A program made the translations under genes and the position numbers. Source: Blattabacterium cuenoti (GTDB lineage: Bacteria > Bacteroidota > Bacteroidia > Flavobacteriales > Blattabacteriaceae). Taken from it: a stretch of 64,000 bases of DNA. Under the pieces are notes generated by a model. It searched no databases and was not told the DNA's origin. It saw only the letters and a list, made by a program, of their open reading frames with translations. The stretch covers positions 189,854-253,853 of the forward strand of contig NZ_CP059225.1 in NCBI RefSeq assembly GCF_014251655.1, read 5' to 3'. Every line of letters begins with the position of its first letter. Positions within the stretch are counted from its first letter, which is position 1. This document shows positions 44,743-53,735 of this stretch, in pieces.

Positions 44743-44760
44743 TTTAAAAAACAAAAAATA

Positions 44761-45168
44761 ATGCATATGAATCCTAATTGTTTGAGATACAGTGAAAATC
44801 ATGAATGGATTGGATTAAAATCCAAAAGAGATAAAGAGAATAAAAAAGCTTATGTTGGAATTACTCATTTTGCTCAAAATGAGTTAGGAGACATTGTTTA
44901 CTTAGATATAGAAAAATCTATTATAGGTAAAAAAATAAAAAAAGGATCTCTATTCGGTACAATAGAAGCAGTAAAAACTGTTTCAGATTTATTTATGCCT
45001 GTTTCAGGTTCTATTTTTGAAATTAATCAAGGATTATTATCTCAACCCGAATTAATAAATCAAAAACCTTATAATGAAGGATGGATGATCCAAATAGAAA
45101 TTTTAAATTTACAAGAATATAACCAGTTGATGTCTATAGAAGAATACAAAAAGTATATAATAAAATAG
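44761..45168 (+). CDS. gcvH: Glycine cleavage system H protein
   Basis: Lipoyl carrier that shuttles the aminomethyl group between the P, T and L proteins. 135 residues, slightly longer than usual because of a Lys-rich insertion near 20-30. The lipoylation site is [19 protein letters not shown] with Lys72, and YSENHEWI and [17 protein letters not shown] are conserved. The second ATG at 44767 is an alternative start. It gives the one-carbon set here a glycine entry. ccoI begins 18 bp after it. Confidence 0.95.
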   Translation: MHMNPNCLRYSENHEWIGLKSKRDKENKKAYVGITHFAQNELGDIVYLDIEKSIIGKKIKKGSLFGTIEAVKTVSDLFMPVSGSIFEINQGLLSQPELINQKPYNEGWMIQIEILNLQEYNQLMSIEEYKKYIIK

Positions 45169-45186
45169 AGTTTTATAAATAAATGT

Positions 45187-47406
45187 ATGAATGAATTTTA
45201 TGATTTTCTTGATGATGAAAAAATTTCAGAAAAAATAATTGATTTTAATCATAAAAATATTACAATTGTTCGTTTTTTCATTCCTTCTATTCATTGTAGT
45301 TCTTGTATTTTTATTTTGGAAAGTTTATCTAAGTTTCATCAAAACATTCTAGAATCTACTGTTGATTTTTCAAGTAAACAAATATGGATCACATACAATA
45401 ATACTAGATTAAAACTAAGTGATTTAGCAAAATTACTTGATAATATGGGGTATAAACCTGATATTAATTTTGATTCTATAGGAAATAGAAAAAAAAATTT
45501 GTTTGATAGAAAATTGATAGCAAAATTGGCTATTTCTTTTTTTTGTTTTGGAAATATTATGCTTTTAGCTATTCCGGAATATGTTGGAGCTTATGAGGAG
45601 GATATATGGTTTTTAGAGCATAGAAATTTTTTTCGTTTTATCATGGTAATTTTATCTTTACCAGTAGTTTTTTTTTCTTTTTTCGATCATATAAAAAATG
45701 CTTTTTTAGGATTAAAAAAAAATGTGATCAATATAGATGTTCCTATTTCTATTGGAATATTAGTTCTTTTTTTATGGAGTTGTTATGAAGTATTTTTTGA
45801 TTTAGGATTTGGTTATTTTGATAGTCTTTCTAGTTTTTCCTTATTTTTACTTATCAGCAAAATTTTACAAAATTATACTCATTATCAAATTTTTTCTTTT
45901 GATAGAAATTATCAATCTTTTTATCCAATTTTTATAACGAAAGTACAACCAAAAAATAATCAAAAAGAAGAAAAAATTTTACTTTCTTCTTTGAAAAAAG
46001 GGGATTTAATTTTAATTAGAAATGAAGAAATTGTTCCTGCAGATTCAATTTTAATAAAAGGAAATGCTTTATTAGATAATAGTTTTATTACAGGAGAATC
46101 CCATTTAGTTTATAAAAGGATAGGAGAACGTATTTATGCTGGTTCTAAACAAAGAGGAGAAGCTATCTATTTGAAGATAATTAAAGAAATAGATCATAGT
46201 TATTTAAGTTTATTGTGGAATAAAAATAAATCTAATCAATTGATTCATAAAAATTATTTAAATTCTATATCTACTAAATTCAGTCAATATTTCACTCCTA
46301 CCATTTTATTTATTTCTATAATCACTGGAATATATTGGTATTTAATGAATGATATTCCAAAAATATTTCAGACTACTTTTTCCGTTTTAATTATTACTTG
46401 TCCTTGTGCTTTAATTCTTTCTACCCCATTAGTATTTGGAAATATGATACGATTTTTTTCGAAAAAAGGTTTTTATGTAAAAGATATTTTTACAATGGAA
46501 AAAATTTCTTACATAAAAACTTTAATTTTTGATAAAACGGGAACTATCACTGATCCGAATAAAGAGAAAATATATTTCGTAGGAAATATGGAATATGAAG
46601 AAAAAAAAATAATAGCTTCTCTTTTGAAAAACTCTAGTCATCCTTTAAGTCAAAAAATATTATCAGAATTATCTGTGAATAGTTTTTATTCTATAAAAAA
46701 TTTTAAGGAAGTAATAGGAAAAGGGGTAGAAGGAGTAGTAAAAAATGTATTGGTAAAAGTTGGATCTACAGAATATTTAGATATTCCAACAACAAGAAAT
46801 AAAACTACAGTTTATATTTCTATAAATAATAGAATTATGGGATATTTTTTATTTCGTAATTATTATCGGAAAGGGATAAAAAAAATGTTTCAATACTTAA
46901 AAAAGTATAAAATAATTATTCTTTCTGGAGATAAAAATGAATTAGAAAAAAAATATTTAAAATCTATTTTACCAAAAAATAGCAAGGTTTTTTTTAGTCA
47001 AAGTCCAGAAGATAAATTAAATTATGTTAAAAAATTACAAAAAAATGGAGAATCAATTATGATGTTTGGAGATGGAATTAATGATTGTGCAGCATTAAAT
47101 CAAAGTGAAGTAGGAATTGCTGTATCTGAAAAAACAACTAGTTTTTTTCCTAGCTGTGATGCTTTATTACAGTCCGATTATTTGAATAAAATTGTTTTAT
47201 TTTTGAAAATATCTAGGGTATCTACAATATTAGTAATTATCAATTTTATGATAAGTTTATTTTACAATAGTATAGGAATTTTATTTGCTATTACAGGAAA
47301 TTTGAGACCTTTTATAGCCGCTATTCTCATGCCTTTAAGTTCTTTATCCGTTATTTTTTTTTCTCTTATATCTACTTGGATAATTTCACGAAGATTAATA
47401 TTTTAG
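45187..47406 (+). CDS. ccoI: Copper-transporting P1B-type ATPase of cbb3 oxidase assembly
   Basis: Inner-membrane copper pump needed to load copper into the cbb3 oxidase (CcoI/FixI). 739 residues. An N-terminal metal-binding domain has SIHCSSC (Cys37 and Cys40), followed by membrane segments, the transport motif ITCPCALILSTP (Cys405-Pro-Cys407), phosphorylation site DKTGTITDP (Asp449), HPLSQ and hinge GDGINDCAAL (Asp629). The protein starts at DFLDDEKISEKIIDF, where free-living flavobacterial CcoI is already some 65 residues along; the N-terminal cysteine-rich domain is therefore absent. ccoS follows after 18 bp. Confidence 0.94.
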   Translation: MNEFYDFLDDEKISEKIIDFNHKNITIVRFFIPSIHCSSCIFILESLSKFHQNILESTVDFSSKQIWITYNNTRLKLSDLAKLLDNMGYKPDINFDSIGNRKKNLFDRKLIAKLAISFFCFGNIMLLAIPEYVGAYEEDIWFLEHRNFFRFIMVILSLPVVFFSFFDHIKNAFLGLKKNVINIDVPISIGILVLFLWSCYEVFFDLGFGYFDSLSSFSLFLLISKILQNYTHYQIFSFDRNYQSFYPIFITKVQPKNNQKEEKILLSSLKKGDLILIRNEEIVPADSILIKGNALLDNSFITGESHLVYKRIGERIYAGSKQRGEAIYLKIIKEIDHSYLSLLWNKNKSNQLIHKNYLNSISTKFSQYFTPTILFISIITGIYWYLMNDIPKIFQTTFSVLIITCPCALILSTPLVFGNMIRFFSKKGFYVKDIFTMEKISYIKTLIFDKTGTITDPNKEKIYFVGNMEYEEKKIIASLLKNSSHPLSQKILSELSVNSFYSIKNFKEVIGKGVEGVVKNVLVKVGSTEYLDIPTTRNKTTVYISINNRIMGYFLFRNYYRKGIKKMFQYLKKYKIIILSGDKNELEKKYLKSILPKNSKVFFSQSPEDKLNYVKKLQKNGESIMMFGDGINDCAALNQSEVGIAVSEKTTSFFPSCDALLQSDYLNKIVLFLKISRVSTILVIINFMISLFYNSIGILFAITGNLRPFIAAILMPLSSLSVIFFSLISTWIISRRLIF

Positions 47407-47424
47407 TTGATAAAAAAATATAAT

Positions 47425-47577
47425 ATGGATATATTAATTATTATGATATTGTCTAGTATTTTCTTAAGTACATTTTTTCTTATTTTATTTTTAATTTGTC
47501 TTTATTCTGGACAATTTGATGATTATGAATCTCCTAGAATTAGGATTTTAATTGATGATATTGAAAAAAAGGAATAA
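47425..47577 (+). CDS. ccoS: cbb3-type cytochrome oxidase assembly protein CcoS
   Basis: 50 residues. One membrane segment (about 2-27, IIMILSSIFLSTFFLILFL) is followed by YSGQFDDYESPRIRILIDD, the signature of the small CcoS protein needed for heme/copper maturation of cbb3 oxidase. It lies exactly between ccoI and ccoN, as in related bacteria. Its stop is at 47575-47577, 8 to 11 bp before the preferred ccoN start. Too short for most gene callers. Confidence 0.93.
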   Translation: MDILIIMILSSIFLSTFFLILFLICLYSGQFDDYESPRIRILIDDIEKKE

Positions 47578-47587
47578 TGATTCTATG

Positions 47588-49783
47588 ATGAAATTAAAAA
47601 CATATTATTATAATAATCGTATTGTAAAAGCTTTTTTATACGCTACAATTTTTTGGGCATTTTTAGGATTTATAGCAGGTTTATTTATAGCTTTATTATT
47701 ATTTTATCCAGAACTTCCTGAATTTTTATTTGGAAATAATCTAAAGGATTCTCAAGGAGTCATAGGATTTGGACGATGGAGAATGTTACATACAAGTACT
47801 ACTGTTTTTGCTTTTGTAGGAAATATAATTTTTACAGGATACTATTATGCTTTGCAGCGTTTGTTGAAAACAAGAATTTTTAGTGATATCCTTAGTTGGA
47901 TCCATTTTTGGGGATGGCAATTTTTTATTTTTTTTACTTGGATTACTTTTTTATTGGGTATAAATACAAGCAAAGAATATGCTGAACATGAGTGGCCTTT
48001 AGATGTAGGTATTTTTTTCATTTGGGTTATTTATGGAATTAATATGATAGGAACTATTTTAAATAGAAGAATCAAACATTTATATGTTAGTATTTGGTTT
48101 TTATTAGGAACATGGGTAGCTGTAGCTATGTTACATTTATTTAATAATCTTGAATTACCTATATCTTTATTATCTTTTAAAAGCTATTCTATATATGCTG
48201 GAGTACAAGATGCTTTAATGCAATGGTGGTACGGACATAATGCAGTTGCATTTATTTTGACTACTCCTATATTAGGATTAATGTATTATTTTGTTCCAAA
48301 AGCATCTCATCAACCTATTTTTTCTTATAAACTTTCTATCATACATTTTTGGTCCTTAATTTTTATATATATCTGGGCAGGGCCTCATCATTTAATGTAT
48401 ACATCTCTTCCTAATTGGGCTCAAGTATTGGGTACTATTTTTTCAATCATGTTAATTGCTCCTTCTTGGGGTGGTATGTTAAATGGATTGCTAACATTAA
48501 GAGGAGCTTGGGATCAAATGAAAAGGAATCCTATTTTAAAATTTTTTATTGTAGGAATTACTTGTTATGGAATGGCAACTTTCGAAGGACCTATGTTAGC
48601 TACTAAAACTTTGAATTCTATAGCACATTTTACGGATTGGGTTATAGCTCATGTACATTTGGGAACTTTAGGATGGAATGGGTTTATGGCATTTGGAATT
48701 ATGTATTGGTTAACGCAAAAAATATGGAATACCAAATTATATTCTATATCATTAGCTAATATACATTTTTGGTTAGGTGTTTTAGGAATTATATTATATA
48801 TTTTTCCGATGTATTTTGGATCTATATTACAATCTGCAATGTGGAAAAAATTTAATCCGGATGGAACATTAACTTATAAGAATTTTTTAGATTCTGTTTT
48901 ATCTATTATTCCATTTTATAAAATAAGATTTATTGGTGGAATGATTTATTTTTTAGGTTTTATTTTAATGATGTTTAATATTTTTAAAACAATTAGAAAA
49001 GGATATTCATTAGATAATGAAAAATTTCAGGATGAACCGTTTTATAATAAAAAAAGTATCAAAGAAAAAAACGATAAATTTCACAGTTGGTTAGAAAAAA
49101 AACCAATACAATTAACAATTCTTTCTTTTATAGCAGTAGCTATTGGTGGTTTTATAGAAATTATTCCTACTTTAGTTATTAAATCTAATGTTCCTACTAT
49201 TCATAATATAAAACCTTATAAAGCTCTTGAATTAGAAGGGAGAGATTTATTTGTAAGAGAAGGATGTAATGCTTGTCATAGTGCACAAGTCCGTCCATTT
49301 AGAGATGAGGTAGTACGTTATGGAGAATATTCTAAAGCTGGAGAATTTGTATATGATCATCCATTTCTTTGGGGTTCTAAAAGAACAGGTCCAGATTTAG
49401 CTAGAGAAGGAGGAAAAAATCCTAATTCTTGGCATTTCAATCATATGTTAAATCCTAGATCCACATCTCATGGATCTATTATGCCAAGATATCCTTGGTT
49501 AATTTATAATAAATTAGATAGATCTAATACGGAAAAAAAAATAAAAGCAATGGTAAAATTAGGAGTCCCATATTCTTTAGAATATATAAAAAATGTGAAT
49601 AAAGATATGGATCTTCAAGCAAGTAAGATTGTCTTTGATATTTATAAGGAATATCCAAATTTGAAAAAAGAAATTTATAAACAAAGACAAATAGAAAAAG
49701 AAAAATTTATTCCTCTAGAAAAAAGAGAAATTATAGCTCTTATTGCTTATTTACAACGTTTAGGTACAGATATAAAATCTTAA
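47588..49783 (+). CDS. ccoN: cbb3-type cytochrome c oxidase, fused subunits I and II (CcoNO)
   Basis: Terminal oxidase core: CcoN with the heme b/b3-CuB site, fused to CcoO with one heme c. 731 residues from ATG 47588 (MKLKTYYYNNRIVKAFLYAT); an ATG at 47585 and upstream TTG 47552 are less likely, the latter overlapping ccoS. The CcoN part has about 12 membrane segments with QWWYGHNAVAF, AGPHHLMYTSLP and WVIAHVHLGTLGWNG (metal-ligand His residues). The CcoO part has REGCNACHSAQVRP (heme c near residue 560), WGSKRTGPDLAREGG and MPRYPWL. The fusion is normal for Bacteroidota. Confidence 0.95.
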   Translation: MKLKTYYYNNRIVKAFLYATIFWAFLGFIAGLFIALLLFYPELPEFLFGNNLKDSQGVIGFGRWRMLHTSTTVFAFVGNIIFTGYYYALQRLLKTRIFSDILSWIHFWGWQFFIFFTWITFLLGINTSKEYAEHEWPLDVGIFFIWVIYGINMIGTILNRRIKHLYVSIWFLLGTWVAVAMLHLFNNLELPISLLSFKSYSIYAGVQDALMQWWYGHNAVAFILTTPILGLMYYFVPKASHQPIFSYKLSIIHFWSLIFIYIWAGPHHLMYTSLPNWAQVLGTIFSIMLIAPSWGGMLNGLLTLRGAWDQMKRNPILKFFIVGITCYGMATFEGPMLATKTLNSIAHFTDWVIAHVHLGTLGWNGFMAFGIMYWLTQKIWNTKLYSISLANIHFWLGVLGIILYIFPMYFGSILQSAMWKKFNPDGTLTYKNFLDSVLSIIPFYKIRFIGGMIYFLGFILMMFNIFKTIRKGYSLDNEKFQDEPFYNKKSIKEKNDKFHSWLEKKPIQLTILSFIAVAIGGFIEIIPTLVIKSNVPTIHNIKPYKALELEGRDLFVREGCNACHSAQVRPFRDEVVRYGEYSKAGEFVYDHPFLWGSKRTGPDLAREGGKNPNSWHFNHMLNPRSTSHGSIMPRYPWLIYNKLDRSNTEKKIKAMVKLGVPYSLEYIKNVNKDMDLQASKIVFDIYKEYPNLKKEIYKQRQIEKEKFIPLEKREIIALIAYLQRLGTDIKS

Positions 49784-49803
49784 TTATTAATTGCAAGATT
49801 CAC

Positions 49804-49974
49804 ATGATAAGTTTTTTGAAACAGTATTTTACAGAAGAAAAAAATGTAGGAATTTTTCAATCTATTGTATTAATTTTATTTTTATTAGCTTTTTTTATTA
49901 TTTTATTTTTTGTAGCTTTAAAACCTAAAAAGTATTATAAAAAAATAAGTATTCTCCCTTTAGAGGAAAATTAG
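49804..49974 (+). CDS. ccoQ: Small cbb3 oxidase subunit CcoQ-like
   Basis: 56 residues. After a short polar N-terminus there is one membrane segment (about 17-38, GIFQSIVLILFLLAFFIILF) and a basic tail ending SILPLEEN, which matches the small CcoQ/FixQ-like protein found between ccoNO and ccoP in flavobacteria, where the tail has a similar LPLE ending. It lies 20 bp after ccoNO and 20 bp before ccoP. Identity relies on position, topology and the tail. Confidence 0.85.
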   Translation: MISFLKQYFTEEKNVGIFQSIVLILFLLAFFIILFFVALKPKKYYKKISILPLEEN

Positions 49975-49994
49975 AATAAAAAAAAGGAAAAATT

Positions 49995-50876
49995 ATGAGA
50001 TCTAAAATTTCTTCTTTTATTATGATTTCTTCCTTTTTATCTATCATAATATTTATATTTTATGTTTTCTTAAAAAGTTATAATCATATATCTTATTTTA
50101 CACACCCTATTAGTATATTTTTTTTTATTATAATAACGATGTTATTATGTATTTTAGAATGTGTGAATCATTTAATTTTTAAAAAAAAATTACAATTTCT
50201 TTCAGAAAAAGAGAGAATAAAAATTTTTGAAGAAAATGAGGGTAATTATTTTTATAGATTTTATAGATTCATATTTTATGATAAAATAAATAATAATAAA
50301 GTTAAAAGAATAGATCATGGATTTGATGGAATTATAGAATTGGACAATAAATTACCAATGTGGTGGATTCATCTTTTTTATCTGACAATTATTTTTTCCG
50401 CAATTTATTTTTTTTCTTACTTTCTATTAGATTTCTCTGATCCTTATGAAGAATATAATATATCTTATAAAAACCAATTAAAAGAAATAGAAATTTTTGA
50501 AAAAAATACTCCACAAGTTACTATAGAAAATGCAGTATTTAAGAAATATTTAGTTAATGATGGAAAAATTATTTTTGAAAAAAATTGTGCTACTTGTCAT
50601 CAATCAGATGGAAGTGGAAATATAGGTCCTAATTTAACAGATAACTATTGGATAAATGTAAAAGAAAAAGACTTATTTAAAAATATATTTTCTATAATAT
50701 GGAATGGAAGTGATAATAATCCCACTATGCGTGCTTTTGGTAAAACAGGAGAAATTAAAGGAAATGATATTGAGAAAATATCCAGTTATGTTTATTTTAT
50801 TAATCAAAAATCTAAAAAACCTTTAAGAGCTAAAGCTCCTCAAGGAAAAAAAATAATAAAATGGAAAGAAATATAA
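49995..50876 (+). CDS. ccoP: cbb3-type cytochrome c oxidase subunit III (CcoP)
   Basis: Membrane-anchored cytochrome c that passes electrons to CcoNO. 293 residues: two hydrophobic segments (about 6-27 and 33-55), the conserved HGFDGIIELDNKLPMWWIHL block that precedes a third segment (about 123-147), and a C-terminal cytochrome c domain with one heme site NCATCHQSDGSG (Cys198, Cys201, His202) and a possible axial Met in NPTMRAFG. Only one CxxCH is present, whereas proteobacterial CcoP has two. ccoH follows after 70 bp; ccoG, often found here in flavobacteria, is absent. Confidence 0.93.
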   Translation: MRSKISSFIMISSFLSIIIFIFYVFLKSYNHISYFTHPISIFFFIIITMLLCILECVNHLIFKKKLQFLSEKERIKIFEENEGNYFYRFYRFIFYDKINNNKVKRIDHGFDGIIELDNKLPMWWIHLFYLTIIFSAIYFFSYFLLDFSDPYEEYNISYKNQLKEIEIFEKNTPQVTIENAVFKKYLVNDGKIIFEKNCATCHQSDGSGNIGPNLTDNYWINVKEKDLFKNIFSIIWNGSDNNPTMRAFGKTGEIKGNDIEKISSYVYFINQKSKKPLRAKAPQGKKIIKWKEI

Positions 50877-50946
50877 AATTTATTTGAGATTTTATATAAA
50901 AAAATTTCATTATTGATTTATGTTCTTATTGATTAAAGTTTAAATA

Positions 50947-51393
50947 ATGAAAATAAAATTCAATTGGGATATCGGAATTTTTTTATCTTTTTTTATTTTT
51001 ATAATTTTTATTATTTATATTTCTTTGTTTTTTCCACATGAAAAAAGTGAACTTGTATCAGATAGATATTATGAAGAAGAAATCAAATATCAAGAAATTA
51101 TAAATGAGAAAAAAAACGGATCAACACTCCCTAAAAAAATAAAAATTTTTATTTTTTACTCTGGGATTCAAATTATATTTCCTTCTATGAAGAGTAATAG
51201 TAATGGATTTATTACTTTATTTCGATTTTCTTCTAAAGATTTAGACATTAAAAGATCTTTTGAAATATTGAAAGATTCAAATAAAACATTATTTATTCCT
51301 AAAAAATTTTTAAGAAAAGGATATTATAAGATTATAATTAGATGGAAGTCAGATAAAAAATATTTCTTTGAGAAAGATATTTATTGGAAATAA
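50947..51393 (+). CDS. ccoH: cbb3 oxidase assembly protein CcoH (FixH family)
   Basis: 148 residues. One N-terminal membrane segment (about 8-30) is followed by ELVSDRYYEEEIKYQEIINE, the typical FixH/CcoH block with DxYYxxE, and a periplasmic domain of beta type ending YYKIIIRWKSDKKYFFEKDI. It is involved in maturation or stability of cbb3 oxidase in other bacteria. It is the last gene of the cco locus. Confidence 0.88.
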   Translation: MKIKFNWDIGIFLSFFIFIIFIIYISLFFPHEKSELVSDRYYEEEIKYQEIINEKKNGSTLPKKIKIFIFYSGIQIIFPSMKSNSNGFITLFRFSSKDLDIKRSFEILKDSNKTLFIPKKFLRKGYYKIIIRWKSDKKYFFEKDIYWK

Positions 51394-51458
51394 TAACATA
51401 TTTAAAATCATAAATCCTATTATTTTATCTCTTTTCATTAATTAATAAATCAATATGT

Positions 51459-53735
51459 ATGATGAAAAATATAATAAAATTTCGTGAAGAATCTTTAAAT
51501 TACCATAGCCAATTCCCTTCTGGGAAAATACAAATTACCCCTACAAAAAAATATAATAGCCAGAAAGATTTATCTCTTGCTTATTCTCCAGGAGTAGCGG
51601 AACCTTGTAAAGAAATAGCTCATTCTTCTAGAAAAGTATATAAATATACTTCTAAAGGAAATTTAGTTGCAGTTATTACTAATGGATCCGCTGTGTTAGG
51701 TCTCGGAAATATTGGAGCATTAGCTTCCAAACCGGTTATGGAGGGAAAAGCTCTTTTATTCAAAATATTTTCTGGAATTGATGTTTTTGATATAGAAATC
51801 AACGAATCTGATCCAGATAAATTTATAGAAATTGTAAAAGCTATCGCTCCTACTTTTGGAGGAATTAATCTAGAAGATATTAAAGCTCCAGAAGCTTTTG
51901 AAATAGAAAGAAGACTAAAAAAAGAACTCAATATTCCTGTTATGCATGATGATCAACATGGAACGGCTATTATTTCAGGAGCAGCATTACTTAATGCTAT
52001 TAATTATGTAGGAAAAAAAATCCATGAAGTCAAAATGGTTGTAAATGGGGCTGGAGCGGCCGCTATTTCTTGTACAAGAATATACAAACAACTTGGTGTA
52101 AATCCCAAAAATATTCTTATGTTTGATAGTAAGGGGTTATTACATACTTCAAGAACCGATTTAAATAAAGAAAAAAAAGAATTTTCTGTAAGTACTTATC
52201 CAGTTCAAAAATTAGAAAAAGCTATAATAAATACAGATGTTTTTATCGGATTATCTATAGGAGGGATATTAACCCCTGATATGTTAAAAAACATGGCAAA
52301 AGATCCAATTGTTTTTGCTATGGCAAATCCTGATCCAGAAATAGATTATAATTTAGCCATTAAAATACGTCCAGATGTTATTATGGCTACTGGAAGGAGT
52401 GATTATCCCAATCAAGTAAATAATGTTTTAGGATTTCCTTATATTTTTAGAGGAGCACTAGATGTACATGCTAGTGTAATTAATGATGAGATGAAATTAG
52501 CTGCGATACATGCTATAGCTTCTTTAGCAAAAAAACCTGTTCCAGAACAGGTAAATATTGTTTATAATAAGAAGAACATTTCTTTTGGAAAAGAATATAT
52601 TATTCCGAAACCTTTTGATCATCGACTAATTACTCATGTTTCTACAGCTGTAGCTAAAGCTGCAATAGATTCTGGAGTAGCAAAAAATCCAATTTCAGAT
52701 TGGAAAATGTATCAAGAAAAGTTACTTGATAGGATGGGATACGAAAATAAAATACTTAGAATGATTCAAAATAGAGCACGTACTAATCCTAAAAAAATTG
52801 TTTTTTGTAATGGAGAAGAATATGATATTCTTAAATCTGTTAAAATTCTTCATGAAGAAGGTATTATTTCTTATCCTATTGTTTTAGGGAACGAACGTCG
52901 CATAAAACAGTTGATCAATGCAAATAATTTAAAACTTGAATTAAAGATAATAGATCCAGAAGAAGAAGAAAAAAAAGTAGAGTATTTTTCTAATATTCTT
53001 TGGAAAAGGAGGAATCGGAAAGGATTAACTTTATACGATTCTAAAATACGTATGCGTACTAATGATCATTTTGGAGCGATGATGGTAGATCAAGGAGAGG
53101 TAGATGCCGTAATTACAGGATATTCAAAAAATTTTTCATTAAGTTTAAGTCCTATGTTAGAAGTTATAGGAAGAGGAGATTACTCTATTCGAAAAATAGC
53201 AGGAATGATGATTTTATTAACAAAAAAAGGACCTTTATTTTTAGCAGATACATCTGTTATTCCAGATCCTACAAGTGAAGAATTGGCAAGAATAGCTTTA
53301 ATGGCTTCTCATGTAGTTAAAGAATTTGATATAGAGCCACATATAGCTATGTTATCTTTTCAAAATTTTTCATCGAATTCAAAAACATCTTATAAAGTTT
53401 CTAAAACAGTAGCTTTTTTACATAAAAAATATCCAGACTTAATAGTAGACGGAGAGTTACAACCTGATTTGGCTTTAAATGAATTTTTACTATCCAGTAA
53501 GTTTCCGTTTTCTAAACTAGTTCAAAAAAAAATAAATATTTTCATTTTTCCAAATTTAGAATCAGGAAATTTAACTTATAAGTTTATTAGAGGATTAGGA
53601 GAGGTTAAAACTATTGGCCCTATAATATTAGGAATGCGAAAATCAGTACATATTATGCAAATGCAATCCAGTGTAGAGGAAATAGTTAATTTAACTACTC
53701 TAGCTGTGATAGATGCACAAATTAGAAATAATTAA
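51459..53735 (+). CDS. maeB: NADP-dependent malic enzyme with phosphotransacetylase-like domain
   Basis: Decarboxylates malate to pyruvate with NADP. 758 residues: malic enzyme N-terminal and NAD-binding domains (about 1-420) with LAYSPGVAEPCKEIAH, NLEDIKAPEAFEIE, PVMHDDQHGTAIISGA, VVNGAGAAAISCTRI and FAMANPDPEID, then a C-terminal phosphotransacetylase-like domain (about 430-758, VDAVITGYSKNFSLSL, FLADTSVIPDP, DGELQPDLALNE) that is regulatory in related enzymes. The start may be 51462. It links the TCA cycle to pyruvate and yields NADPH. Its stop shares TTAA (53732-53735) with the murI stop. Confidence 0.95.
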   Translation: MMKNIIKFREESLNYHSQFPSGKIQITPTKKYNSQKDLSLAYSPGVAEPCKEIAHSSRKVYKYTSKGNLVAVITNGSAVLGLGNIGALASKPVMEGKALLFKIFSGIDVFDIEINESDPDKFIEIVKAIAPTFGGINLEDIKAPEAFEIERRLKKELNIPVMHDDQHGTAIISGAALLNAINYVGKKIHEVKMVVNGAGAAAISCTRIYKQLGVNPKNILMFDSKGLLHTSRTDLNKEKKEFSVSTYPVQKLEKAIINTDVFIGLSIGGILTPDMLKNMAKDPIVFAMANPDPEIDYNLAIKIRPDVIMATGRSDYPNQVNNVLGFPYIFRGALDVHASVINDEMKLAAIHAIASLAKKPVPEQVNIVYNKKNISFGKEYIIPKPFDHRLITHVSTAVAKAAIDSGVAKNPISDWKMYQEKLLDRMGYENKILRMIQNRARTNPKKIVFCNGEEYDILKSVKILHEEGIISYPIVLGNERRIKQLINANNLKLELKIIDPEEEEKKVEYFSNILWKRRNRKGLTLYDSKIRMRTNDHFGAMMVDQGEVDAVITGYSKNFSLSLSPMLEVIGRGDYSIRKIAGMMILLTKKGPLFLADTSVIPDPTSEELARIALMASHVVKEFDIEPHIAMLSFQNFSSNSKTSYKVSKTVAFLHKKYPDLIVDGELQPDLALNEFLLSSKFPFSKLVQKKINIFIFPNLESGNLTYKFIRGLGEVKTIGPIILGMRKSVHIMQMQSSVEEIVNLTTLAVIDAQIRNN

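Noticed and set aside
50877-50946. Possible FNR-type site (repeated TTGATT) before ccoH
   Set aside because: The two TTGATT copies are direct, not inverted, so no FNR-like palindrome is formed.
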